DNA of 64,000 nucleotides from Chionoecetes opilio (GCA_016584305.1 JACEEZ010021714.1:253501-317500); one strand, 5' to 3'; shown: positions 9,697-23,100, numbered from the stretch's first letter. Translations and numbers: made by a program. The notes: generated by a model not told the origin, from the letters alone.

Positions 9697-11790
9697 TTAG
9701 ACTTTTCCCCAAGTCGTACTACCGTACAAATCCTTATTGCCTTTTTTGCTCTTTTCCCTTCAACACTATCTTACATGAATCAGTACCGCATTATGCATAT
9801 GCATGCAGCCCGGAACTAGCAAAAAAAATTAAACTATTAAATTGATTAATTACTTTGTATTCCATGACAAATTACTTAAATTTCTGCCTTAATTGTTTGT
9901 CCGTGACCGTCAGGTGATGGAAATACTTATGTAGGTAGGTAGTGTGCAATCAAATCATGTACACGATTGTAAGATAATGAGTTTATTTATTCGTCTATTC
10001 ATATGTTGTTCATAAAAATATCAAATATGCTCTCTCATACGAGTAAGTCTTGATGCTGTATTTTCACTTTCCTATAATGGTTATATTGTGCACGCGGGTT
10101 GTCTGTGCGTGTTCCTAGTCGTCCTTGCCGGGGAGAAAAGGCAGTGTTCAAGACACCCGTGGCCTGCACAGTGCACTGGCCCTGCAGGAGCCTCGATCGG
10201 CACTGAATCGGCAGCTGCCTTGCATCAATGCATGCACTACATACATAATTATATCCGCGTAATGTCCCTCAGGGTCCTACCAATATTTCCATTCCTGTAC
10301 ATTCAACTATATTGATTTATTTTTCATCGTTGAGATATGGTACTCGATCGGTCTCGGTATACGTATATAGGCCCTACACCTGCAGAATCAGCATAACTGC
10401 AGTAGTTTGTTTATCTGGATCAATAGTTTGCTTACATATAAGGCGTTTTCTGCGGGGGATTTTTGGTTGCAATCGGAAAATTTTCGGTTGCAAACGGTCA
10501 CAACAACAACAAATGTTTGCGGGTCGGGCCAATCATCTTCCCTGGATGGTTGAACAGGGATCGAAATTTGAGCAACCGAACATTTTTCGGTTGCAATCAG
10601 GATCCCCGCAGAAAACGCCTATAGGTGTACAGGGCCTATAGCACGGGAATGCATGGCTAACTATAGCAACTCGAATGAAAATGCGCTTTTTATTCAGCAG
10701 GACATATGCTGCACATAAAGTGTGTATTCATGGCCCATGAATACATGTATCATGTATGCACCCATGAATCATGGGCACGTACGGTACATGTGTTGAAAAC
10801 ACAATCAACATTTACCATTATACCTGACCCCTTAAAAAATAAATAAAAGTCTTCGTTCAGTGCTGCTGAGACAATTTTAGGGTGTGCATTGTGCAACGTA
10901 TACGGTATACGTAATTAATATGACTATTAGTACCGACTAAACTGTATCTTTGGACCCAAGATCAGGTATTGAGCCCAGCAGGTGCAGGCTACCATGTGGG
11001 CTTCAAATACTTATAGCAGACACTCATTCAAATACTTTTACTTTGTTTCCACGACGAAACTTTTCATCAAACTTGATCGCTCTCTTGGGTTGTTTGCGAG
11101 TATTCGGTGACCCTTCACAGCTGCATGACTGGTAAGCAGCGGGGTCTACATGGGTCCTTACTGAAGGATTTTTGTCGAGAATGAATTATAAATAGTGATT
11201 TATGTGCCACTATAGAGGCGTATACATGCTCTCCATTGATTAACATTAACCATGGAATAATATTGACCCAGTCAGAATACGACTGTTTTCACTCACATGC
11301 CAATACGTAGCTGGTCACCAGCATGTGTAATGGATTGACAAATTTTTTCTTTATTTTTTGTATTAAGGATATGACAGACTGGCCCACGAGAAACCTTCAA
11401 AATTATACTTAGGAACGTGAAGAAGACTTCGGTTTTTCTGTGAATTAAATGGAATAATTTATTTCTCGACTTCTAGGACTCTATTTGGAGCAGCAAAAAA
11501 TCAAGAACTGTTTTAAGATGTATTCTATTTTTTGAAATAAGTATAGTAGCTCAGAGAAGTCTATTTCATGCAATAATCATTTTTTTCCCAAGCGTCTGTA
11601 CTGACGCCTTAAAATATCCATCAAATAATGACAAGCTTCACTTGATATTTATTTTGCCGCCTTTGCCATGACATACGTTGTGAAATCAATTTTTTTGTAA
11701 TGCAATAATCATCCATCAATATAATAAAAATATTTTCAGGAGGTTTAAACACGTGGAATAAGGTCAAAATAATGGTTGAAGATAAAGTAT
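9697..11790. other. Noncoding stretch
   Basis: Apart from the small MITE at 10441-10620 I see nothing assignable. Open frames are short and lack protein-like composition. A patch at about 10720-10800 has several overlapping ATGAATCATG/CATGGGC motifs. Confidence 0.5.
10441..10620. mobile_element. 180-bp MITE
   Basis: Inverted ends AGGCGTTTTCTGCGGGG and CCCCGCAGAAAACGCCT are perfect over 17 bases and continue imperfectly inward (TTTTTGGTTGCAATC / GATTGCAACCG). Flanks are ATA on each side. No coding capacity. Confidence 0.8.
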
Positions 11791-11799
11791 AGCTGGACT

Positions 11800-11945
11800 C
11801 GCTGGTGTCTGGGTGGGGAGGACGCGTGGGCCAAGCCGCTGCCGCTCGGCCCGCTCCGCCACCACTGCTCTCAGCCACTCACCCCACACAAGTCACTTGG
11901 CCGCCGCTCCTCCTTCTTGCCACCGCCACACCAACCTCCTGACGC
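11800..11945 (+). other. GC-rich candidate noncoding exon
   Basis: A GC-rich island in AT-rich surroundings ends in CTGACGC|GTAAGTAATA, a good donor. It could be a 5' UTR exon of the HMGA-like gene, whose start-codon exon has an acceptor at 19900-19901. This is inference; no transcript evidence is visible. Confidence 0.25.
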
Positions 11946-12239
11946 GTAAGTAATATTAGTAATAGTGCATTGGTAAAACATGCTATAGCATTTGTAGTAG
12001 GGTGAAAAAAGTAAAAAGCTGGAACAGGAGGACCTACGTTGTTTAGAGCTTGATAAGGAATGTGCATAATGCTAGATTGTTGAGTGTTGCCGTTCAGTCG
12101 CACGTTGCATTGGTATTTTACTTCTAAGTTATCGTTGCTATGGCTGGCTGGTGACCAGCTGGGAGGGCCTGGGCGACGCCATGCTCGATTTCTCTATTCA
12201 AGTGTTTTTTCCTTCATTTTAGCATTGTAGTGTTAAGGA

Positions 12240-12370
12240 ATGCATTATGTAGGAGAGGCGGTGCGGGAGGGGAGGGGGTAATGGCGGTTGGGCTGCTTCC
12301 CCCCCACAACAGACGCCTCAAAATTCCCGCCAAAAGAAGCGGTCCAACCTTTTTCGCGCGGGAACAACAA
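12240..12370 (+). promoter_or_regulatory. Promoter-like region with two E2F-type sites
   Basis: A G-rich stretch (GGGAGGGGAGGGGG) is followed by ATTCCCGCCAAAAG (about 12324-12337) and TTTTTCGCGCGGGAAC (about 12351-12366). Both match the E2F consensus TTTSSCGC closely and lie ~15 bases apart. An ATGGCG in good context follows at 12471. The position suits a promoter for a plus-strand gene, possibly the HMGA-like gene. Confidence 0.4.
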
Positions 12371-12470
12371 AGAATCTCAAAGATTTGTAGATTTTTATTC
12401 TATTAAGAGACGTGATAAGTTGTGATTTACGGGTCTTTTACTTGGTGGTGGCTCTTCTGATAACGAGAAA

Positions 12471-12584
12471 ATGGCGTCCGGTTGTTGGGTGAAGGAAGCT
12501 TTGGAAGGCCTGTGCATACTGAACATTGGTGCTGCTCTGCAGCCATATTTGCTGGCTTCAAGTGGCTTGTTCGTTATATACTGA
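12471..12584 (+). CDS. Small ORF, 37 codons, function unknown
   Basis: Begins GAGAAAATGGCG, a strong start context, and reads MASGCWVKEALEG before a hydrophobic-leaning second half and TGA. A possible donor (TGTTGG|GTGAAG) lies within it, so it may be the start of a spliced gene or an upstream ORF in a leader exon. No homology is recognised. Confidence 0.25.
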   Translation: MASGCWVKEALEGLCILNIGAALQPYLLASSGLFVIY

Positions 12585-12894
12585 TGAGTTATGCTATGAA
12601 CAAGACCAAAATGCAGACTTAGAAAATTTCACTCGTACCTCAAGTTGATAAAAACTAGTGCAGGCAACACCACCATGTAAGTTATTATGCAAGTTTAATA
12701 TTACAGTGACTTACACGGAACCGTATGCATTATATATATAACCGTACACTTATACCTGTAAAATATACAGATCCGTATCCTTCAACGCCACGGCTAGTAA
12801 GGTGACTGCATTCCTTTTCGCCACAATTATAGATACGGTGACTATTCATTTTCACCGTGGCTAGAGATACGGCGGCAGTATTTGTCCATTGGGT

Positions 12895-13262
12895 TACCTG
12901 GAACTCGCAGATGCGTGCCGATAGGAATTCTCGGCGACTTCGACGAGTGTTCCAAATTTTCACGTCGGCTAGTCTTCCTATTTTCGGCGACAGTTCTAGT
13001 TCTTGATATTACAGTGCCCATTATATACATTTAATAAACTTTTACCCGCGTTTCTACATTCAGGGATTAAATACCAGCAATAATTAACAGCTAGATTAGG
13101 TTATGTCGGTTAGGTAACCAATGTCCTTACTTGGACATTGTTAGTGAAAGAGATCTTCCTTTTCATCTAATACAAGTGGAACTCGCCGAAAATTTCCATT
13201 GTCGGCGAGAGTTCTCTAGGTGTTTCGGCGAGAATTCCTATCGGCGATAGCTCCATAAACCG
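12895..13262. repeat. Imperfect inverted repeat with GGCGAGAATTCC motifs
   Basis: GCCGATAGGAATTCTCGGCG (about 12918) recurs inverted near 13227-13248, and related GTCGGCGAGAGTTCTC/GGAACTCGC motifs occur between. The arrangement suggests a small MITE-like element. No clear ends or target duplication. Confidence 0.45.
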
Positions 13263-13378
13263 TCCACGGGAGTTTAGGGCCATGCAGGGGTCTCGAGTTG
13301 TTATACGGAGCGTTTGCCCCCAATCATTTGCATTGTTTTAATGCAAATATTCTTATTTCTTGTTCCAATAAGGGTAAA

Positions 13379-14452
<1,074 letters not shown>

Positions 14453-14552
14453 TTTCTAGCCATGTCAATTTTTTGAGACTTATACAATTTAAGGTAAATT
14501 TTTACCCAAGGGCACTGTTGTACTAATATGTTTGTCTCATTGATCAAAAACT

Positions 14553-16673
14553 GGTAAAATTATAGTCCTTTCCCGCCCTTAGTAGTGTCTTTTTCTCCAG
14601 ATCACAGATCCCTTCAGATACCTCTAAAACTAAATTATAGAATAGGGGAGAGATGCCCCCTTCAACTCTCCCCTACATTACCCCCGCCCTGCACCCCCAA
14701 AAAGATATTACTAACCTAACTTTACCAATTACCTCTTAGCGTGAACACAAAAGGCCGGGAAAGGCCTAGAATGTGTGGTTGAGGTTATGGTTGTAACCAT
14801 GGAGGTAGAATAAGGGGAGAGGTCGAGGCGCGGAAAAAGTGAAGTCATTCTGGTCGGCCGGCGTTGTCTGCTGTTAAAAATTACAGTATACGGTCTGGGC
14901 AGACTGGGCTTCTATTTCTTTTAATACTTTTGCTGGTGACCATTGGGAGTATTCAAATAATAGTATAGATCAAGAAATATTTATACGTGTAAAAACCGAT
15001 ATATATTCATCCCTTGACGTATATGGCTAAATCAACAAAACTTCGCAAAATATGTTATTACCTCATTATAAGGCACGAAACCAACTTTAAATGAATTATA
15101 AGAATTTATGTACATAAGAATTTTATGAACAACCACTCGTATATGAGCATTCTCAGAGATCCACAAAACAAATTCGGAAATAAAAATTCTGGCGGTATGT
15201 AGTACTTTTTGCCTTAGCCCAAACGCCCCCATTCAAAAGGAAAATTCAGATAATGTAAAAGATTTTTTGGTGAAAACAAACTTGTATTAGATCACTTGAA
15301 TTATCTGATGGATTAGAGATTCTGAAGTCAAATTGAAAAACAGGCTTTCTCGGATTTCTTTTTTGTATACGGAGTTTTCAGATCCTACATGAAAACTTAA
15401 TTGCATCTAATGGTTCAACACTTAGTTTTTAATGACTTATAAATTATTTCAAGACCATATATAACAGTTTTTTGGGAAAGTAAGGCATATGGGAGGATGC
15501 AATAATAATCCCACTGTCAGACAGTTTTCTGCAGCCTATAAGAAGTTGCTCGTACGTAATGATATGCTAGATATTGCGCGTGGTAACTGCCTCCCCCTGG
15601 AATCTATACCAATACTAACTGTACCTAGCCAGTGTAATGATGCAGTGACTCAAACATTCAGTAACGATCATAAACACTTCTCTTGTTAAAAGCAGAGTTA
15701 AAGATGAAACCACTAAATCAGATAATATTGAGGAAAATGATTACATGTTTATTCCCACTGCTTCACACTGATCAAAGTGCTCCAACAAAATCGTTGCCTA
15801 TATTGCCGGCTTCGTGGTGCACAGTCTTGGCAAATCTTTGCATTGCGAGGCCTGTATTGACGCTTTGACCTTGAGAGAAGCCACTGCCTCTTCCATCCAC
15901 TCCCTTATCAACCTTAAAACCAAAGGGAGATTAATATATCCCACAGACGACGTAATAGACTTTTGTGTAACAAGTGAAAAACTTATTAGAGAAATCATGG
16001 CCAGAACAAAGGCTCCACATTTTACACTGGGGAGAGTGAACTTTCATAAGGTGGTAAGTGCAGTCTTGCAGAAGTCAGTAAAAGCATATTCCTTAATCTT
16101 AGTGATCATATGTTTGACACACAGCCCCATGTAAATCCCTTACATTTACTAACTAAGGCAGTTGCCGAAAAATATTTGCAGGTGAGGTGTCACTACTGGG
16201 AAACAGATAACTGCCAAGTTGCAGGACAGAGTTAGGAGTCGCCAAATATACTCAAAACTAATTCACTTCACTGGCCAGTAGCATACACACACTAATTTAA
16301 GTATTATAATTTTTGTACTTATATTTCACTTTTTCATGTATTTCTTATTTTTGTCTTATATAAAAGTTGTAATATAATAATACATGTGCGTAATACCCAT
16401 CCAACCTCCATGGAAATACCGCACAGCGCGTTGTGACGAGAGTTTCTGCCAGTCGTGGGCGGGGCTTCAGCCGAACCTCACTTTATGGTGAAGGGCGGGG
16501 CTGGCAGGGCATCTCCTCTTATTCTAACTCCATGGTTGTAACCCATCTTAGGTTAAGTAATTTTTTTTGTAATCTCCCCTCTTTATTTTTAAGTTTTAGA
16601 GGTATCTGAAGGGATCTGTGAAGGTCTGGATAAAAAAAAATACTAATAAGGGCGGAAAAGGACTAATTTTACC
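14553..16673. mobile_element. Degenerate P-like DNA transposon with inverted ends
   Basis: The ends read GGTAAAATTATAGTCCTTTC and, on the other strand, GGTAAAATTAGTCCTTTTCC. The similarity runs inward for >80 bases (CAGATCCCTTCAGATACCTC in both). Between them lies a plus-strand P/THAP9-like transposase remnant (15489-16135). The same ends occur on the MITE at 16685-17150 and on fragments near 55990-56030 and 59085-59180, so this may be a relative of the autonomous source of that family. Confidence 0.65.
15489..16135 (+). pseudogene. P-element/THAP9-like transposase remnant
   Basis: The first part encodes NPTVRQFSAAYKKLL and a following hydrophobic/charged stretch. After frameshifts a second part reads AGFVVHSLGKSLHCEACIDA, then SLINLKTKGRLIYPTDDVID. 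This matches the conserved C-terminal block of P-superfamily transposases (an IAGYVV...C..C motif followed by a G-L-I-x-P-S-x-D-V segment). Stops between the two blocks and absence of a start show it is broken. It lies between the inverted ends of the 14553-16673 element, in agreement with being its gene. Confidence 0.65.
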
Positions 16674-16684
16674 GAAACTTTTCC

Positions 16685-17150
16685 GGGCAAAATTCTAGTA
16701 CTTTCCCGCCTTTATTAGTTTAAAAAAAAAAATACTTAAACCTTCAAATCTCTTCAGATACCTCTAAAACGTAATTGTTAAGTGGGGGAGAGAAGCCCCC
16801 TTTCCCCCCTTAACGACCCCCCCCCAGGAGCCCTAAAAAAATATGGTAATATTGCATTAAACGCACCAATAACCTTCAAGCGAAGCTCTTCCAAAAAATA
16901 TATACTAACCTAACTTCAAAATAACGTAACAAACTGGTAAAATTCTAGTCCTTTCCCGCCTTCAGGTCTTGCAAGGAGGGGAGGAGGTTGGTAAGGTTAG
17001 GTTAGCTATAGTTTTTGGGGTCAGGGGGAGGTTGAGGGCGGAAGGGGGCATCTCTCCCCCGCTTCTTAATTAAGTTTTAGAGATATCTAAAGAGATCTGT
17101 GAAGGTCTGGAGGAAGAAAACAAATACGGGCGGAAAAGGACAATTTTACC
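16685..17150. mobile_element. MITE sharing ends with the P-like element
   Basis: Ends GGGCAAAATTCTAGTACTTT and, inverted, GGGTAAAATTGTCCTTTTCC enclose TCAGATACCTCTAAAAC-type arms and a CCCCC-rich centre. CTTTTCC flanks both sides (about 16678-16684 and 17151-17157), a candidate 7-bp target duplication. A further end-like sequence (CTGGTAAAATTCTAGTCC) at 16935 shows a second copy nested inside. Confidence 0.65.
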
Positions 17151-17152
17151 CT

Positions 17153-17786
17153 TTTCCTTGTATGTTGGTCTCAGTTATGGAAAAGATTCCGTAAACCATA
17201 AGACAAGTTACGCTTCTCTACCTCATTAGGTGGGGTGGCAGGACCGCGGTCAGCAGGCAGACGACGGCTGGTTAGCGCGGGCTAGAGCGAGGTCCCCGGG
17301 ATATACCACTGCCGTCTGTCATAGAGACTGCAGTGGGTATACCAGCAGGCCTGTTCGATGGGCGGAGCGAGCCTACGTGATGAAGTCATCAACAGAAGTA
17401 TAAGAACTCAGGGGGAAAAGATGACTTTGTCCAGAGTAATTTTGCCCCTACCAAATAAGTATCACTATAAATGATATACTGTTATCTTGTTTATAATGTT
17501 TGTCACCTTTTGTAGTGTCAATTGTGGTTTCTGCCTACATCGTGAGTAGCGCTGACTTCACGTTATAAGCAAAGTTAAATTGGCTCCCAGAGCAAAATAC
17601 ACAAAAAATGAAACTACATACTATGTCGAATTTATTGCACATTTGGCAGATGAGTAAGTGAAGCAAAACATCTGTCAGTTTTGTGGGCTCAAGCCCCAAG
17701 GTCAATCAGTGATCTCTAATCATCTCAGATCCTGTGCAATGAGTTACCAGCTCAGGATTTAAGACAACTGCGTTTTGCCCCTTACG
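17153..17786. other. Noncoding stretch with a zinc-finger-like fragment
   Basis: Mostly unassigned. At about 17655-17745 one plus frame reads CQFCGLKPQGQSVISNHL then RSC, a C-x2-C-x12-H-x4-C pattern like a BED-type zinc finger. It is in an open stretch closed by stops on both sides. It may be the DNA-binding part of a decayed transposase or gene upstream of the HTH ORF at 17803. Confidence 0.35.
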
Positions 17787-17802
17787 TTACCTCCTCTGGA
17801 CT

Positions 17803-18282
17803 ATGGGGAGGTATAGACCAGTGACAAGCGACGATATTGTTGTTATTTCGTCACTCCATAAGGCAGGGCACTCTGTAAAATATATCGCAGAAAACACAGG
17901 CGTTAGTGTCAGAAGTGCCAGGCGGTGGGTGCACCTGATTTCAAACTGTGGTGGGGATGATTTGCCGCGCAAGAGGCTACCCCCTGGCAGGCCTCGTAAA
18001 ACCCAGCCAAGCACACTTGGCATCATCAAGCAGGTTATTGAGAAGTGTCCCAGTATTTCTGGCAGACATTTAAAGGAAAGTAACCCTGAACTGCTGAATG
18101 AAGTATCTGTCAGGACAGTGCGTCGTCTAATACACGACCTTGGTTTTAAAAATTTGTTTTTGCCCAAACTTCTCTTAAAAGAGGTTCAGAAAGACAACAG
18201 ACTTCAGTTCTGCGAAAAATTTAGTTTGAGAAAAAATCAATACAACGAAGAAGAAAGTAGAGAATTAACCAAAACAGTGTAA
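17803..18282 (+). pseudogene. Tc1/mariner-like transposase N-terminal (paired-type HTH)
   Basis: A 159-codon frame contains two helix-turn-helix units. The first covers residues ~5-45 (SVKYIAENTGVSVRSARRWV). A GRPRK AT-hook-like linker follows (residues ~61-66). The second HTH is SVRTVRRLIHDLGF (residues ~104-117). This is the bipartite DNA-binding domain of Tc1/mariner transposases. The DDE catalytic domain is missing. The frame ends near ACAGT|GTAAGTC, which could be a donor. A hAT MITE lies 80 bp beyond. It could be a truncated transposon or, less likely, an exapted HTH exon. Confidence 0.65.
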
Positions 18283-18362
18283 GTCATCACGTGCAAATGC
18301 TCCAAATGTATCCTTTTTTGTTACTAGAATTTATAATTTTGCCCAATGATCCTCTATACAAA

Positions 18363-18866
18363 CAGCTGAGCACTAAATACATTGAATGTATTTAAATACT
18401 AAAAACATGGGAGAAATGTATTTAAATACTAAATACATTTTACGAATGTATTTAAATACTAAATACATCAATTGTATTTAGATACATTTGTAAATACATT
18501 TTCAATACACACATTTTAACATGTCCGAAAAAGATTAATTTCCTTAGGATTTCCTTAGATTTTGGGTTTCCTTAGAAATTTCCTTCTCCGGCCTAAATTT
18601 CCTTGAAATCAGGACATTACCTTGCCAGTGGAAACACTGGTTCACTAACATCAGGGATGCCAGATTGTTGGGCGGGTTTATGGCCAAATTAACTGATAAA
18701 AAAGTATTAACATTTTTGTATTAAATTATTTAAATACTTATAAAAGTATTTAAATACTGTATTTAAATACTGTATTTAAATACATGACAACCAATGTATT
18801 TATAAATAATTTCTAAATACACAAATGTATTTAAATACAATTTTATTTAAATACTGCCCAGCTCTG
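18363..18866. mobile_element. hAT-type MITE with TATTTAAATAC repeats
   Basis: 504 bp with inverted ends CAGCTGAGCACTAAATAC and CAGAGCTGGGCAGTATTT. It is flanked by the 8-bp duplication TATACAAA/TATGCAAA (18355-18362, 18867-18874, one mismatch), as expected for hAT. Internal arms consist of repeated GTATTTAAATAC. No transposase. Confidence 0.75.
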
Positions 18867-19227
18867 TATGCAAACAATGGGAATAACTATTTTATAATTT
18901 TATAATTTACATTTTACTGTGATGCTGGTCTACATCAATGCATATGAATGACTCCTAAAATAACACCTATCACCGGATGAGCCTTATCTTGTGGTATGTC
19001 TGACCGTTGCCAAAATGCAGCAACTTTTTTTGTTCGGGTCAGTTTCTGCTAACTCAAGCTGTTTAAAGGTGCTTGTGCAATTGTTTTTTGGGGGAAATCT
19101 TACGAACTGGCGTCAATACATAGATGCATTCTAAGTTTGACTAATATTTATAACATGACTAGATTAAAGTATTTTTCACCTTTCTACTGTTTCAACAATG
19201 AAATGTGCAAACATTAACTTTTTCATA

Positions 19228-19560
19228 GGCTAGGTTAGGTTAGTTTAGTTTAGTTAGTTTAGTTTAGTTTAGTTTAGTTTGAGAGTTAGGTTAGTTTAGT
19301 TTGAGTGTTAGGTTAGGTTAGTTTGAGGGTTAGGTTAGGTTAGTTTGAGTTATGTTAGGTTAGTTTGAGAGTTAGGTTAGGTTAGTTTGAGAGTTAGGTT
19401 AGGTTAGTTTGAGAGTTAGGTTAGTTTAGTTTGAGAGTTAGGTTAGTTTAGTTTGAAAGTTAGGTTAGTTTAGTTTGAGTTAGGTTAGTTTAGTTTGAGA
19501 GTTAGGTTAGGTTAGTTTGAGGGATAGGTTAGGTTAATTTAATGGTTTGATTAGGTTATT
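19228..19560. repeat. Degenerate TTAGG-type array
   Basis: About 330 bases made of GTTAGGTTAG, GTTTAG and GTTTGAGAGTTAG units, consistent with a decayed (TTAGG)n or satellite-like array. It lies ~350 bases upstream of the HMGA coding exon. Confidence 0.8.
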
Positions 19561-19908
19561 ATTTGATGCTTTTACAAATGAAGCAGTTTTTTTCCAGTCA
19601 AAACTTCTAAAAAGTATTTTTATATATTCACTCGAATTGCAAAAAAAAACACTAAAAAAAACTATCCATTAGGAAAAACATCACATATTAAGCGAAAAAA
19701 AAATAGAACTTTTCTGTTAATCTTTGCAACAGTCAAAGTAAATTTTTACCCTAATTTTTTACATACAGCATTATTGTTTGCTGGATGTTGTGTAGTTTGT
19801 TGAGAGACCATCAGATGGATGGCTTTGAAATATATCCCCTGTGAATAACTGTCTTTATAATCCACACAGATTGGTGGCTTACCGATAATATTGTGTTTCA
19901 GAGAAGCA

Positions 19909-20106
19909 ATGGCGGAAGACACTCCCGTAGACACCCCCAAGCGCAAGCGTGGCCGCCCCCCAAAGGCCGAGAGTGAAAAGGTCGCCCCCAAGCGCAAGGC
20001 CGAGAGTGATGATGTAGAAGAAGCCCCAAAGAGGGGGCGAGGAAGGCCCAAGGGCACCAAGAAAAAGGGATCCGTGGCCAGCAAGAAACCCGCACCTACG
20101 GGCACG
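19909..20106 (+). CDS. HMGA: HMGA-like, first coding exon
   Basis: 66 codons from ATG (AAGCAATGGCG) to the donor GGGCACG|GTGAGT, phase 0. Encodes AT-hooks 1 and 2 and a Lys/Pro-rich spacer. The minus-strand open frames across it are shadows. Confidence 0.85.
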
Positions 20107-23100
20107 GTGAGTGGCCGCCTTCATGTTATTACACACATTGGTTTGGATCAATTACAATTATATTTAAGTGTTCTGTTTAATACAAATATAATTGCAATTA
20201 GAAGGAAGTACTTATTACTTTTTAAAAAACAGGGAGGTCCCGAAGATACGAGCAGTTAGGTTCCACCTGGCATATTCATAAAGCGAAATCTAGTATAACT
20301 AAACACATAACTAATGGTAAAATATAGTTTTGGTTCCAGGACCCCATCAATTAAAAAAGAAAGAAAAAAGGTGCGCAGACCTCTTCCACTGCCCACAAAC
20401 TCGTCTGCGCATCTGAATCATTGTACATTGTCTAGGGTTGTGAATTTTTGTAGGCCACATTGTCGTACCGAGCCACCAGAATGATCATATTTTTGTCCAA
20501 GCTCGCGGACTCCTATTTCAGCCGAAATCAGGTGTCATATAGGCTTGTAAAATGTTTCCACGAATGTGTGGGCAAGAAAGATGCAGGCGCAAAGGAAGAA
20601 ATTTGGCACAGAAAGTTATATTTAGTCTCTTAACTCATTGTCCAAGCGAGCGAAGCGAGCTTTTAGCATTTATGCTAAAATTCGTAATGTATTGTGCCTG
20701 GCGACATTAGTGCAGTGGCGAAAGTAGTGCATTAGTGCACTGGAAATAAAATGTGTTCGTAGCCTTCACAACAACAGTGTCTTATAGCGTCGCCGAGAGG
20801 CAGGCCTCTTGTGTTAGGCCTCATATAACCACTAACTCTTGTTTCTAATGCTGTTATAGGTGTTTAGGGTTAACGTGGTGCTATATACGTGGTAGGGTGT
20901 GTGAGGTGTTAAATATGCCATTTCAGCCGTGGGTACAGAGAGGAGGAAGAATAACAATTATGAAATACCACCACCACCACCATCAGATTTGATTATCGTA
21001 CAACCTTAGGTAAAATCATAGTCAGTATGATTATATATGACTTTATAATTTTAGTAAATAACTTTTAATTTACTTTAGTAAATAACTTGGTAATTTTACT
21101 CGCCCCAGTTTGAATGTCGTAGCATTGGATTTTCGATCTCTTATATTAAAAATAGACCCTAATTTACACATTTTGTATCATTGGATTCTCGTATATCGAA
21201 TGCTCGTAAAACGGGACCTCCCTGTACTACAATTACTTGATTTTGATATTTCCATATTAAAAAAAAATAGTATTCAATTGCTTATTCTTGCATGGTATAA
21301 TAAGCTGAACTAATTGCTGATTATTGAAGAACAATTAAATTAGGAAGTTTGTAGATTTGATCAAATATGAAATTAAATTGATGCAGGTAAAACTTCAAGT
21401 GCAAAATGCAATTATAGAAAAATCATTAATATAGAAATTGAAGACTTACAGATTACATATAATATTTAAGTTCAATGGAAATAGGTTGCCTATTAAAGTA
21501 TTTCAATTATTAGAAACTCAAAATGTTTGAATAATGTTTTTTATGTAAATTAATACATAGGTATTAGGTAGGCTACTGATGTGGACTGACTGACTACAAA
21601 ACTTGAATCAAAAGAAACTACATGTTAACCTTTTTACTAATTTAGACAAATACTCATTTCTTTTATCATCTTAATTTTAACCATCTCTGGTTATTATGTT
21701 TCATTCACCCTTCGAGCAAGAAAGAAACATATCCCAGTTGCACCTAATCAAGATTAGTTCACGGAAGATGGAAGGTCCTACCTTTGCTCCATTTGCCTTT
21801 TAGAATTTCCAGCAATACAAAACACTGAGGGTGCAGTGGTAGCTGGGCACACTAGGACACCTCCAGCTAGGGCTATTTCGTGAAAGCATCCTGACAGGAG
21901 AATCTCTCCAATAACCAAATGAAAGGGCCAGTGTTAAAAAGACACATTCTACTTCTACTACTATTGATGCACATTCCTATGAGGAACTCCCTCAAGGGCA
22001 TGGTTGCAACAGAAGAGTCCATATATTCCTGTCCTTGGATGCTGTAATCCTCTCATTCTTCTCGCCCCTTTCTCTCACACTCTTAATACTTCACTAAGGC
22101 TCGTCCTCTATAACCCATTGTATCTATGACACTCGTGCATACACCTAGACATCTTTTAATGCACAGGTTCCATTCAATGAAAATCGTGAGTTAAGAAAAA
22201 AATGAATTAAACTTCATAATCATCTTTCTGTTTAACGCAAGATTTTCCCATAATGTCTTATGAGGTAAGACTCGATAATAAGCTTCCATTTATCTGTATC
22301 CAGTGCCTCAACATTTTCAATGCCCAATGCTGCACTCCATGCTCAATGCTGCCAGACCCTCTTCAACACACTGCCTCCATGTTTTCCTTGGCCTGCCAGG
22401 TAGACGGGAACCAGGCACTTGCACTCAAACAGATCTCCCCAATGCTTCATTACTCTTTCACGTGTCCAAACCATCTCAATCTCCTTAATTTTCTATTTTT
22501 ATTAAACTAAATCGTAGTTTCCCATTGATTTTTTAATTTCTAAAAATCTTTAAACAATTTTGTTCGGAAATTAAAAATGTTAGTGCATCATCTCACTCTG
22601 CCATCCTATCCATGACCGAAGCACCTCAGTGTTGCGCTTCACCCCTTCAATCACTAAATTTCATCCCCTCCCCTTTACTTGACATTTCAAACCTTTACAC
22701 TTTTATTACTTTCACCACACGTCTCACCAGGCAATTCCAAATACCTCATTTCAACTGCCTGGATCCTTGACCTTTGTCGTTCATTCCACACGTCTCGCTT
22801 GTACATGTGGTTTTTGGTACAATTATTGCAGGTCTCCATTATTTTTTCTCCATGCTCCCAGTCCTTCCTTTAATCATCCCTCCCAGGGATCCAATCACTT
22901 TCCTCCCTTGCAGCGCTCTTTCCATTGTCTCGCCTTCCATGCTTGCACATAATTGAATCAATATACGTAAGTTCCTGAACCTCTTACAATATTTTCCCGT
23001 TCAGCCTAATTTCACTAGGAAAGCTCAGCCTGCTCTGTGGTTTAGAAAAGTTACCTAAGAAAAAAAAATAGGGAGGAATAAATGAGTAGAAAAAATGGGC

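Noticed and set aside
19228..19560. A true chromosome end or telomere boundary
   Set aside because: The TTAGG-like units are degenerate and flanked on both sides by ordinary sequence and genes, so this is interstitial.
19746..20151. Minus-strand frames of 119, 90 and 65 codons over the HMGA exon
   Set aside because: Shadows of the GC-rich HMGA coding exon. The plus strand has the recognised AT-hooks and splice sites.
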